Origin: Candidatus Cloacimonadota bacterium
GTDB lineage: Bacteria; Cloacimonadota; Cloacimonadia; Cloacimonadales; Cloacimonadaceae
DNA length: 9,921 bases
NCBI GenBank assembly: GCA_028681035.1
Contig: JAQUJJ010000130.1
Location: forward strand, 1 to 9,921
Direction of reading: 5' to 3'
The notes beneath the pieces are model-generated. The model did no database searches. It saw only the letters and a program-made list of their open reading frames with translations, and was not told where the DNA came from. A program made the translations under genes and the position numbers. This document shows positions 1-5,716 of the stretch, in pieces (the first letter of the stretch is position 1; each line of letters begins with the position of its first letter).

Positions 1-39
1 TTTCCTCTGATCAAACCGGTTGTGAAGCTGCTGAAGTAA
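1..39 (+). CDS. C-terminal end of an upstream gene (partial)
   Basis: The window opens in a frame that reads FPLIKPVVKLLK and ends at TAA (37-39). The stop is 12 bases before the next start, and the Shine-Dalgarno site of the next gene overlaps it, which is the normal spacing of this operon. Twelve residues are too few to identify the product. The hydrophobic and basic ending is compatible with many phage proteins. That it is coding is inferred from the operon spacing alone. Confidence 0.4.
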   Translation, partial: FPLIKPVVKLLK

Positions 40-51
40 GGGGAAGCGCAG

Positions 52-300
52 ATGATGAACATTCCCTGGGCATTGGTGCTATTTGTATTGGGATTATTGG
101 TGAGTTTGGTAGCCTATATTTGGAATGTCCTTGACAATAAGATAAACAAGCTGGAACAGAAAGTGGATTGTGTGGGCTCCGGCTGGGCAACCTTGGAACA
201 AACTAAAGAAATAATCACAGCGCAGTTTAACGAATTTAGGCTGGAGCTGTATCGAAGCGGCGTCTTGAAGGCGCAAGTACCCAGAAAAAAGACAGAATAA
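52..300 (+). CDS. Small membrane-anchored coiled-coil phage protein
   Basis: This 82-aa protein has one N-terminal membrane segment (about residues 4-24, rich in Leu, Val and Trp). A charged region with coiled-coil character follows (about 26-40 and 47-73), and the tail is basic (PRKKTE). Two ATGs are adjacent (52 and 55); the first was chosen, with the AGGGG-type ribosome site at 39-43. The next gene starts 10 bases after the stop. One N-terminal anchor plus a soluble helical part fits an inner-membrane spanin-like or other lysis-associated protein. It also fits the small membrane proteins found beside packaging genes in Mu-like phages. No motif decides between these, so the function is not assigned. 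The gene itself looks real. Confidence 0.7.
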   Translation: MMNIPWALVLFVLGLLVSLVAYIWNVLDNKINKLEQKVDCVGSGWATLEQTKEIITAQFNEFRLELYRSGVLKAQVPRKKTE

Positions 301-310
301 GGAGAGAAAG

Positions 311-763
311 ATGGCAGTACGTTTTTATGATAAGATATATGTGCGAGCTGCGGGAACGCAATTCACTACTATCGCCAAAGCAGCACTTGCGAGTGATTTT
401 GCGTTGGTGCCTGCCGGCTGTAAGGTAACGCAGGAATTGAACCTGAAAACAGAGCCGGATGTAACCACCGCCATGGGCGACGGCACCGATAACATTGGGA
501 GTGAGGCAGCAAGCGCAGAGCTTCAGCTGATTAATTTTAGCGGGGCAAACCTGAGCAGCATTCGCAGTGAATTTGTGAACAAGGCGGTGGACTTGGTGGT
601 TTATGACAGCCGAAGCGACACTGTGGGCTGGGCACTCTTTGGAGTTCAGCTATACCCTACACCCGATGTATCTGGGGGGAAGGAGCCGATGATAAAGCTA
701 AGCGGTAAGAAGCGGTATGCCAGCGACATGAGTCCGGCGCTAACCATGGTGACGCTAAGCTAA
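311..763 (+). CDS. Putative phage virion structural protein (paralog A)
   Basis: This is a 150-aa soluble protein with no signal peptide or membrane segment, and its composition is beta-rich. ATG 311 is preceded by a perfect Shine-Dalgarno site, AAGGAGAG at 299-306. Residues 44-65 contain K-T-E-x-D (46-50), D-G (57-58) and G-S-E (63-65). The same motif, in the same order and similar spacing, occurs at residues 34-53 of the protein encoded at 914-1561, so the two look like distant paralogs. A strong intrinsic terminator follows at once, which would give this gene more transcript than those downstream; that is common for abundant virion proteins. A tail-tube-like role is possible but is only inference from size, fold type and context. 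I do not recognise a named family. Confidence 0.75.
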   Translation: MAVRFYDKIYVRAAGTQFTTIAKAALASDFALVPAGCKVTQELNLKTEPDVTTAMGDGTDNIGSEAASAELQLINFSGANLSSIRSEFVNKAVDLVVYDSRSDTVGWALFGVQLYPTPDVSGGKEPMIKLSGKKRYASDMSPALTMVTLS

Positions 764-778
764 AAGGCAGCGTTTGGG

Positions 779-807
779 AAAGGCGCACAGAGAGTGCGCC
801 TTTTTTT
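779..807 (+). terminator. Intrinsic terminator inside the late operon
   Basis: AGGCGCAC (781-788) pairs perfectly with GTGCGCCT (794-801) around a 5-base loop. Two flanking A-T pairs can extend the stem, and the 3' side runs into seven Ts (801-807). This is a classic rho-independent terminator 15 bases after the stop of the 150-aa structural gene. No convincing promoter is visible between it and the next gene, so it probably acts as a partial terminator or is antiterminated. Confidence 0.85.
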
Positions 808-813
808 GATAAG

Positions 814-819
814 AAGGAG
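814..819 (+). promoter_or_regulatory. Shine-Dalgarno site with no long gene to serve
   Basis: AAGGAG is placed ideally for GTG 828, yet the nearest long gene starts about 95 bases later and has its own AAGGAGAG (903-910). It either serves the 28-codon leader or is a remnant of an earlier gene start that was displaced when the repeat entered the spacer. Confidence 0.4.
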
Positions 820-827
820 TACAATAA

Positions 828-914
828 GTGATCACGGCACTCGGGGCAATTACAGGGGGGGCGGAACGGCGTCCGCCTATACGGAAGAAACGACAAAACA
901 ATAAGGAGAGATAA
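828..914 (+). CDS. Candidate 28-aa leader ORF, coupled to the next gene
   Basis: A GTG codon at 828 sits 8 bases after a strong AAGGAG (814-819), directly downstream of the terminator. The frame stays open for 28 codons and stops at TAA 912-914, which overlaps the ATG of the next gene (TAATG). The predicted peptide starts M-I-T-A-L-G and has a very basic second half (RRPPIRKKRQ) encoded largely by the hairpin repeat. The strong ribosome site with no other gene to serve and the overlapping stop/start argue for translation and coupling. The short length and low-complexity peptide argue against a conserved protein function. It may work only as a coupling leader, or it may be chance. Confidence 0.3.
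   Translation: MITALGAITGGAERRPPIRKKRQNNKER
851..884 (+). repeat. ACGGCG-loop hairpin repeat, single-unit copy
   Basis: GGCGGA (860-865) and TCCGCC (872-877) form a perfect 6-bp stem around the loop ACGGCG (866-871). TATACGG follows. The bases just before it (TTACAGGGGG) resemble the linker before the second hairpin in the copy at 4026-4079. This copy therefore looks like the right half of the two-hairpin element, with the left hairpin missing or decayed. No T run follows, so it is not a terminator. Confidence 0.8.
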
Positions 915-1561
915 TGGCAGCAAAATATTATCATATATTGGCGTTCCTATCCCGGGACGAGGGTATGAGTAACCAGGCTCTTTATATGGGAAAGACCAGC
1001 GACCTGAGTTTTAAGACGGAAGCGGATAAAACTATTGATTGTGATGATGGCAGCACGGAGACGGGCAGCGAGAAGCTGACACTGCAATTTAGCATACTGG
1101 GTAAACTGATTAACAACTGGGATATCGCCATGCTCTGGCTGGTGCCAATTCGCAGCACGAGCGATTACATGTACAGCAAAGGTGAGATACTTAAAATATA
1201 CTTAGGTGGTGGCGATTACCGTATAGAAAACAAGAGCGGAGAGTTCGAAAAAGTGCTATTCCATGCAGAGCTGCGATATCCCGCAGATAGCCCACAATAC
1301 AGCTATGACGCAAATTATTTTGACAACAACTGTATTTTATTAGGCAGAGTGAACGCACCTGAATATAACGATATTCTTGAATTAAAAAGTGATAATACTC
1401 TTATTGTAAGTGCGGATATGAAGGAAGACATTATAGAAGGTTCTTATGCTTTTGCATTTGTACCTGACGGGATACCACTCGCTATATGGGCAAACGGCAC
1501 TAACCTGCTCCTTTTAGATGAGGACGAGAGCATTGGTGTTGTACAAAGGGATGTAGGATAG
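914..1561 (+). CDS. Putative phage virion structural protein (paralog B)
   Basis: This is a 215-aa soluble protein without signal peptide or membrane segments. ATG 914 follows the strong site AAGGAGAG (903-910) and overlaps the TAA of the short upstream ORF. Residues 34-38 (K-T-E-A-D), 45-46 (D-G) and 51-53 (G-S-E) match the motif in the 150-aa protein encoded at 311-763. The shared block is about 40 residues, and this protein has an extra C-terminal region of about 65 residues. It lies directly upstream of the portal gene: its stop TAG is 9 bases before the portal start and in the same frame. By context it is a virion component, possibly of the tail tube or connector. The specific role is inference, and I do not recognise a named family. 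Confidence 0.75.
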   Translation: MAAKYYHILAFLSRDEGMSNQALYMGKTSDLSFKTEADKTIDCDDGSTETGSEKLTLQFSILGKLINNWDIAMLWLVPIRSTSDYMYSKGEILKIYLGGGDYRIENKSGEFEKVLFHAELRYPADSPQYSYDANYFDNNCILLGRVNAPEYNDILELKSDNTLIVSADMKEDIIEGSYAFAFVPDGIPLAIWANGTNLLLLDEDESIGVVQRDVG

Positions 1562-1570
1562 ATAAAGCGG

Positions 1571-2578
1571 ATGAGATTTTGGGTTGTAAAGAGCAGCAAA
1601 CAAGGGAGCAGCAAAAAACAGGACAGCAGCAGACCGTATGATGTGCAGGAGTTGATAGATTGCTATTACCTCAACTCTTACCATCAGAGGTGTATAAACC
1701 TAAAGACAATCTGCATATTGGGGGAAGGGATAGAGAACCCTGAGGTGGTAACCAAGCTGCGGGAAAGCGTGCGAGAGGACAGCGTGTTTAGCTTGCTGCA
1801 TAAGACTATTCTTGATTTACGCATCTTTGGTGATGCCTTTTGGGAGGTAGTGGAAACAGGTAGCGGGATTGAAGTGTATCACATGCCAAGCTGGACAGTT
1901 AGTGCCGGTAAGGATGGCGGCTGGATTCAGGAAAACGGCAAAGACAAGGTGGACTTTAGCGAAGAGCAGGTTTGGCACTTTAGAGAGCCGAGTATGCTAT
2001 CTTCCATTTGGGGCTGCCCGGATTATCTACCACTGATAGAAGATGAAGCGATTGAACTACTATCTACGATCAAAAAATACAACAAGAACTTCTTTGCCAA
2101 TAACGCTATTCCCGATGGCATATTGTTCATTAAAGGCGGGGATTTGGGGCCTAATACTGAAGCCGGGTTGCGCAAATTCTTCCGGGATAAATTCCGGGGA
2201 GTGGAGAACGCTTCTAAATTCTGCGTGGCACCAGTGCCAGAGGGCGTGGAAGTGCAACTGGAAAAGCTTCAGGATACCAAAGAGGGTAAGTTTTTGGAAC
2301 TGCAGGACAAGACCATGATGGAGATAATTAGCTGTCATGGAGTTCCCCCACGGTTGGCAGGGATTATGATTCCCGGGAGCCTGGGCGGGGGAGGAGAAGC
2401 AGCCGGCGAACTGAAGATATTCCTTACCACCCAGATAAAGCCTCTGCAGAACATCTTTGGCGGGCAGCTTGACCAGTTCTTTAAGGAACGGTTGGGAATG
2501 ACCACGGATATAAGTTTTAAGGCTTTTGATGTGGTTCCGAGCGATGCCGAGACGGCTTTGAATATGTTGCGGGGGTGA
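1571..2578 (+). CDS. Phage portal protein, PBSX/P2 type
   Basis: The 335-aa product matches the portal family used by PBSX and P2-like phages, which are about 340 aa. The portal forms the dodecameric ring at one capsid vertex through which the terminase pumps DNA and to which the tail connector attaches. Recognisable parts include the early helix with CINLKTICILGEG (about 41-53), the F-G-D-A-F-W-E-V-V block (about 92-100), the W-H-F-R-E-P-S segment (about 136-142), and the region containing NKNFFANNAIPDGIL (about 171-185). Near residue 260 there is a glycine/proline-rich stretch typical of the family (H-G-V-P-P-R-L-A-G). The only usable start is ATG 1571, because an in-frame TAG lies 9 bases upstream; the ribosome site is weak (AGGA about 1556). 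The terminase gene follows, so the packaging motor parts are adjacent. Confidence 0.9.
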   Translation: MRFWVVKSSKQGSSKKQDSSRPYDVQELIDCYYLNSYHQRCINLKTICILGEGIENPEVVTKLRESVREDSVFSLLHKTILDLRIFGDAFWEVVETGSGIEVYHMPSWTVSAGKDGGWIQENGKDKVDFSEEQVWHFREPSMLSSIWGCPDYLPLIEDEAIELLSTIKKYNKNFFANNAIPDGILFIKGGDLGPNTEAGLRKFFRDKFRGVENASKFCVAPVPEGVEVQLEKLQDTKEGKFLELQDKTMMEIISCHGVPPRLAGIMIPGSLGGGGEAAGELKIFLTTQIKPLQNIFGGQLDQFFKERLGMTTDISFKAFDVVPSDAETALNMLRG

Positions 2579-2733
2579 TGGGGGTGAAGGTATTAGGGTG
2601 CTGGAGTGCTGGCGTGCGGGGGTGCTGCGGTGACGGAAGCGTTTTCGCAGGGACTGCGTCCTGCACTACCAGAGAAGGCGGTACGGCGACCGCCTGTACG
2701 GGTAATGTGACCGCTAAGTTCGAGGTAGTGTGA
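2578..2733 (+). CDS. Candidate 51-aa ORF bridging portal and terminase genes
   Basis: The portal stop forms TGATG, with ATG 2578-2580 opening a new frame. That frame stays open for 51 codons across the whole spacer and stops at TGA 2731-2733, overlapping the terminase GTG start (GTGA). Overlaps at both ends fit translational coupling from portal to terminase. The peptide is Gly/Cys/Thr-rich (for example EGGTATACTG, encoded by the second hairpin) and resembles no family I know. There is no separate Shine-Dalgarno site. The frame across the first hairpin differs from that of the copy at 4026, so the peptide itself is probably not what is conserved. It may be a coupling relay or a coincidence in a GC-rich spacer. 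Confidence 0.3.
   Translation: MGVKVLGCWSAGVRGCCGDGSVFAGTASCTTREGGTATACTGNVTAKFEVV
2597..2633 (+). repeat. Degenerate short GTGCTGG-type tandem repeat
   Basis: Within the portal-terminase spacer, GGTGCTGGA, GTGCTGGC, GTGCGGGG and GTGCTGCGG follow one another as imperfect units of about 8-9 bases. It is short and degenerate, and looks like slippage-derived spacer DNA next to the hairpin repeat. No function is claimed. Confidence 0.45.
2647..2702 (+). repeat. ACGGCG-loop hairpin repeat, two-unit copy
   Basis: The first hairpin has GCAGGG (2647-2652) and TCCTGC (2659-2664), with a closing G-T wobble, around ACTGCG, one base from the consensus loop. The second has AGGCGGT (2676-2682) and ACCGCCT (2689-2695) around ACGGCG (2683-2688), followed by GTACGG. 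Order and spacing of the two hairpins match the copy at 4026-4079. No T run follows, so it is not a terminator. Confidence 0.9.
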
Positions 2734-3992
2734 ACAAGTATATAGAGATATTGGCACCTTACATCAAGAAGATACTGTATTCTTATCAGCTTAAGTTTTT
2801 AGCGGATGACAGCCGGTGGCGGATAGTGAATAAGAGCCGACAGATAGGATTCAGCCTAAGCCTGGCCTTGGATGCGATTTCCGGGGCATTGGTGCGGGAG
2901 CGGAATCAGCTAATAGTATCTGCATCCAAGAAGAATGCTGAAGTCGTGATGAATTATGTGCGGTGGCATTTGGAAGGGATGAACATGCTGGCAGCAGTGG
3001 ATAAAGAAGGATTTATCGAACTTGCCAACGGTAAACACCTGATGGTATGCAGCACAAACTGGAGGACAGCCAGGGGATTTAACGGAGATGTTTACCTGGA
3101 TGAATTTGCCTTCACGATTCGAGACAAGGAAATCTGGCAGGCGATTGTTCCCAGTATAACCGCCGTTAATGGGCGGGTAACTGTGATCAGCACACCAAAG
3201 AGCCGTATAGACAAATTCTGGCAGATTTGGGAGCGTAAAAGCGAGAAGTGGAGTAAACACTGCGTTACCATCCATGATGCGATTAGAGACGGCTTTCCGG
3301 TGGATATAGAGGAACTGCGCGAGCTATTCGATCCGGAAGAATTTGCCCAAGCTTATGAATGTATTCCCCTGGATACTACTGATAGCTATATACCCTATAA
3401 TCTGATAGAGCCTTGCCTGTATGATCCGGGCAGTGAAGCTTTTGAAGCTTTGGCGTTGATGATCCCGGAAAGCAAGGGTAAGCGCAACTTCGTTTATGGC
3501 GTTGATATAGGTAGAACCAAAGACGAAACAGCCGTGGCAGAGACTTTCCGCCTGGATAAGGTAGTATGGTGCTGTGGCATTCAGAGCTGGCAAAAGATGC
3601 CATTCCGGACCCAAAAAGAGAAGCTTAGCAACATCCTGGGACAGCCTGGGACACAGCTTATGGCGATAGATAAGGGCGGTATAGGCATGAACCTGCATGA
3701 GGATTTGCAGTATTTGTATCCAGAAAAAGTACGGGGAGTTAGCTTTGCCCCCGCGGTTAAAGAACGCCTGGCTAAGAAGGTAAAGATAGCCTTTGAAGAG
3801 AAGCGGGTGCGTATTCCTAATGATCCGAGCCTGGTTAGCCATATTCTGTCTATCCGCAGAAGTGCCAACAAGACCAGTACCTTCAGCTATAACAGTGAGG
3901 ACAGTGAGCATCACGGAGATAAGTTTTGGGCATTGGCACTGGCTATAGACTGGAGTGCGGGTAACAAGATAATTAATTTTAGGTTTATGTGA
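2730..3992 (+). CDS. Phage terminase large subunit (packaging ATPase and nuclease)
   Basis: This is a 420-aa packaging motor protein. The N-terminal ATPase has a deviant Walker A (NKSRQIGFS, 34-42), in which the usual G-K-S/T lysine is replaced and K35 lies upstream, as in several terminase groups. It also has a Walker B (VYLDEF, 121-126, with D124 and E125) and a coupling motif, ISTP (153-156). The C-terminal RNase H-like nuclease shows its acidic residues in GVDIGRTKDE (D259), AIDKGGIG (D314) and HHGDKFW (D397). Overall it resembles the Mu gp28-like terminase group. The start is GTG 2730: an in-frame TAA lies just upstream (2715-2717), GAGG (2722-2725) can serve as ribosome site, and the GTG overlaps the stop of the bridging ORF. 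It works with the portal encoded just upstream. No small terminase gene is in the window. Confidence 0.93.
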   Translation: MNKYIEILAPYIKKILYSYQLKFLADDSRWRIVNKSRQIGFSLSLALDAISGALVRERNQLIVSASKKNAEVVMNYVRWHLEGMNMLAAVDKEGFIELANGKHLMVCSTNWRTARGFNGDVYLDEFAFTIRDKEIWQAIVPSITAVNGRVTVISTPKSRIDKFWQIWERKSEKWSKHCVTIHDAIRDGFPVDIEELRELFDPEEFAQAYECIPLDTTDSYIPYNLIEPCLYDPGSEAFEALALMIPESKGKRNFVYGVDIGRTKDETAVAETFRLDKVVWCCGIQSWQKMPFRTQKEKLSNILGQPGTQLMAIDKGGIGMNLHEDLQYLYPEKVRGVSFAPAVKERLAKKVKIAFEEKRVRIPNDPSLVSHILSIRRSANKTSTFSYNSEDSEHHGDKFWALALAIDWSAGNKIINFRFM

Positions 3993-4105
3993 TGAGGGGT
4001 GGTGAGGTGATGAAGAGGTTTTTTTGCAGGAACGGCGTCCTGCGTTACGGGGAGGGCGGTACGGCGACCGCCAGTACGAAGGGGATTAGATGTACCCGAT
4101 ATTGA
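3992..4105 (+). CDS. Candidate 37-aa ORF spanning the spacer after the terminase
   Basis: The terminase stop is part of TGATG, and ATG 3992-3994 opens a frame that runs through the whole repeat. It ends at 4105, 16 bases inside the next gene in another frame. The second hairpin is read in the same frame as in the 51-aa ORF at 2578-2733 (EGGTATAST here, EGGTATACT there). The first hairpin is read in a different frame in the two ORFs. No ribosome site is needed if translation is coupled to the terminase. It may be a relay that keeps ribosomes moving through the repeat, or it may be chance. Product function is unknown. Confidence 0.25.
   Translation: MRGGEVMKRFFCRNGVLRYGEGGTATASTKGIRCTRY
4026..4079 (+). 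repeat. ACGGCG-loop hairpin repeat, best-preserved two-unit copy
   Basis: The first hairpin is GCAGGA (4026-4031), loop ACGGCG (4032-4037), TCCTGC (4038-4043), followed by GTTACGG. The second is GGCGGT (4055-4060), loop ACGGCG (4061-4066), ACCGCC (4067-4072), followed by AGTACG. Both stems are perfect and both loops are identical although the stem sequences differ. The repeat runs straight into the ribosome site (AAGGGG, 4079-4084) of the next gene. Confidence 0.92.
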
Positions 4106-4641
4106 GTTATGGTGCGCCACGGTTTAGCCTGGGCGATGTTTCAGTAGTCTTCAGTGCTAAGAATCCGGCGGGGATAGTGGATTTTGAGCCGGTGGAAGAG
4201 TGGGCTGAGACGCTTTCCGGATATTTGATCAACAGGTTTAAAGGTTGGCGGGCAGTGGCATATATAAAGCTATATAACATAAAAGATGCCGATTTGGAGA
4301 AGCACCTCAGCTTGATGAATATGATAAACAGCAGTAAGCGAAGCGGAGTACCAATACTGTTGCAACCGCGTTATGCCACTGGGATAAACCTGGATTTGTG
4401 GGTGCTGCTGGATGGGAACTTTGGCTATAAAGAAATCACCAACCTGAATGCGGGGCAAACGGTGGAACTAAAGTTCAAAGCCAAGCAATTGATGCAAGAT
4501 TTACCTTTGGTAGCTAACCGTCCGGGATATTTGAGACTGGCAGAAGACGCATATCTGCTGCTGAAAGATGGCAGCAGGCTGATAGTGCGACAGACGGGGT
4601 ATGAGGAAATAGACCCCGGTAAGAACGTTAATTTTGGATAA
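4090..4641 (+). CDS. Putative phage structural protein, 183 aa
   Basis: This is a 183-aa soluble protein of mixed beta character with no membrane segments. ATG 4090 is supported by AAGGGG (4079-4084), which abuts the hairpin repeat. Visible features are an aromatic and glycine-rich start (MYPILSYGAPRFSLGD), a central SGYLINRFKGWRAVAYIKL block (about 43-61), and a C-terminal half with alternating hydrophobic residues. It lies between the terminase gene and a fibre-like gene, and 10 bases separate its stop from the next start. By position and composition it is a tail, connector or baseplate protein. I do not recognise a defined family, so the specific role is inference. Confidence 0.72.
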   Translation: MYPILSYGAPRFSLGDVSVVFSAKNPAGIVDFEPVEEWAETLSGYLINRFKGWRAVAYIKLYNIKDADLEKHLSLMNMINSSKRSGVPILLQPRYATGINLDLWVLLDGNFGYKEITNLNAGQTVELKFKAKQLMQDLPLVANRPGYLRLAEDAYLLLKDGSRLIVRQTGYEEIDPGKNVNFG

Positions 4642-4651
4642 GGAGAGATAG

Positions 4652-5707
4652 ATGGATGACAGTTTATTACAAGCTTTGGAGACGAATCTGACACCGAGTT
4701 TGGCAGATTTGATGCTGATTGTGGACGTCAGCGAGAGCTATGCCCCCAAGAAGATCAGCTTTGAGAAGGTGCGAGATTTTGTGCTGGAGAATAATCCCAG
4801 CTTCAGTACTGCTAGTGGAAATCTAACGCTTACCCGTGATATGTATGCCGCCGGTATGCGTATCAGGGACGTTGGCAGTGGGTATCTGGATAATGATGCA
4901 GTTAACTATGCGCAGGTGAAAGAAGGGATACAGAGCCTTATCGCAGTTACACCGGGAACACCTGCGATAGCAGACAGGGGCGGGTTTTTGTATAGCATGG
5001 TAACCACTATAAACAATCCTTGGGGAGGTTTTTACCTTTTCTATTGGTGTGTGGACACGGTTGCCAATACTGTTATCAGCTTAGTGAACGGAACCCCAGT
5101 GGCAAGTAGCGGAGCTACGATCTTTGCAGAAGGCAGCATCGCTAACATCGCTAATATCCACAAAGAAAGCGGTTGGATCGGTAAATACATGCATATGGCT
5201 GTGAGGTACCGTAATCTAAAGAGCATAAGCGACTTGGGCGGGACGGGGCATCATGCAGTGAATTTGCCGGCGTATGGCGATTTGATAAATAAAGATGCTC
5301 CCCCCAAAGCAGAGAATCTAAGCATAAGTACGGCAGATAACCGGCTGTATATTAATGCTGATTTGCCCAGTGATGCCTTTTCTGGGCAAACATATGGCTT
5401 GGAGCTGTTATTTAATGATGATAGTGATACTGAGATTATAGGGAATGAAATAGGGCTGATTCGCCAAAGTAGCAGTAAATGCACATATACGTATGATATT
5501 CCGATATCGATGGCAAAATATAGCTATGCTCATGCAAGAATAGTAAGCTTATCGTTACTGGGGGAGGAGAGCTGTTCGGAGACAATACACATAAGCGTGA
5601 CTATCGACGGGGCGGCAATAAGTGACAATCTAATAAGCTATTTAGCAGCACGGGTTGCAGAGAAAGTGGTAACCCAAAACGATGAACCTTTAAAATATAA
5701 ATTATAG
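4652..5707 (+). CDS. Putative tail fibre / baseplate-type structural protein
   Basis: This is a 351-aa soluble protein. Residues 14-44 resemble the common start of phage fibre and adhesin proteins: the block SLADLMLIVDVSE followed by KKISFEKVRDFV. This is the pattern in which a list of parameters is tied to a virion attachment domain. A short repeat-like region then leads to VNYAQVKEGIQSL (about 84-96), also common in fibre proteins. The middle is rich in Gly, Tyr and Trp (about 110-195). The last 130 residues look like a beta-sandwich domain of the type seen in phage tail adhesins. ATG 4652 follows AAGGAGAG (4640-4647). A receptor-binding or baseplate role is inferred. An unusual point is its position before the chaperone and tape measure genes, whereas fibre genes usually follow the tape measure. 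Confidence 0.6.
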   Translation: MDDSLLQALETNLTPSLADLMLIVDVSESYAPKKISFEKVRDFVLENNPSFSTASGNLTLTRDMYAAGMRIRDVGSGYLDNDAVNYAQVKEGIQSLIAVTPGTPAIADRGGFLYSMVTTINNPWGGFYLFYWCVDTVANTVISLVNGTPVASSGATIFAEGSIANIANIHKESGWIGKYMHMAVRYRNLKSISDLGGTGHHAVNLPAYGDLINKDAPPKAENLSISTADNRLYINADLPSDAFSGQTYGLELLFNDDSDTEIIGNEIGLIRQSSSKCTYTYDIPISMAKYSYAHARIVSLSLLGEESCSETIHISVTIDGAAISDNLISYLAARVAEKVVTQNDEPLKYKL

Positions 5708-5716
5708 GATAAAACC

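Noticed and set aside
808..913. Promoter for the genes after the terminator
   Set aside because: The available TTGATA- and TATACG-like words do not have acceptable spacing to partner boxes, so no promoter is claimed.
1559..1573. In-frame TAG between the 215-aa gene and the portal, suggesting readthrough or stop recoding
   Set aside because: TAA, TAG and TGA all serve as ordinary stops elsewhere in the operon, TAG also ends the tape measure gene, and the portal has its own ATG and family-typical length.
3324..3914. Long open frame on the minus strand across the terminase gene
   Set aside because: It lies wholly inside a well-supported terminase with intact motifs, has no ribosome site or neighbours on that strand, and its product has no recognisable pattern.
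860..4072. CRISPR-like array
   Set aside because: The repeats are far apart at separate gene junctions, have no regular spacers and no associated genes.
2647..4079. Hairpin repeats as intrinsic terminators
   Set aside because: None of the stems is followed by a T run on the plus strand. At 4019-4025 the T run precedes the hairpin, and on the minus strand the stem would be followed by As.
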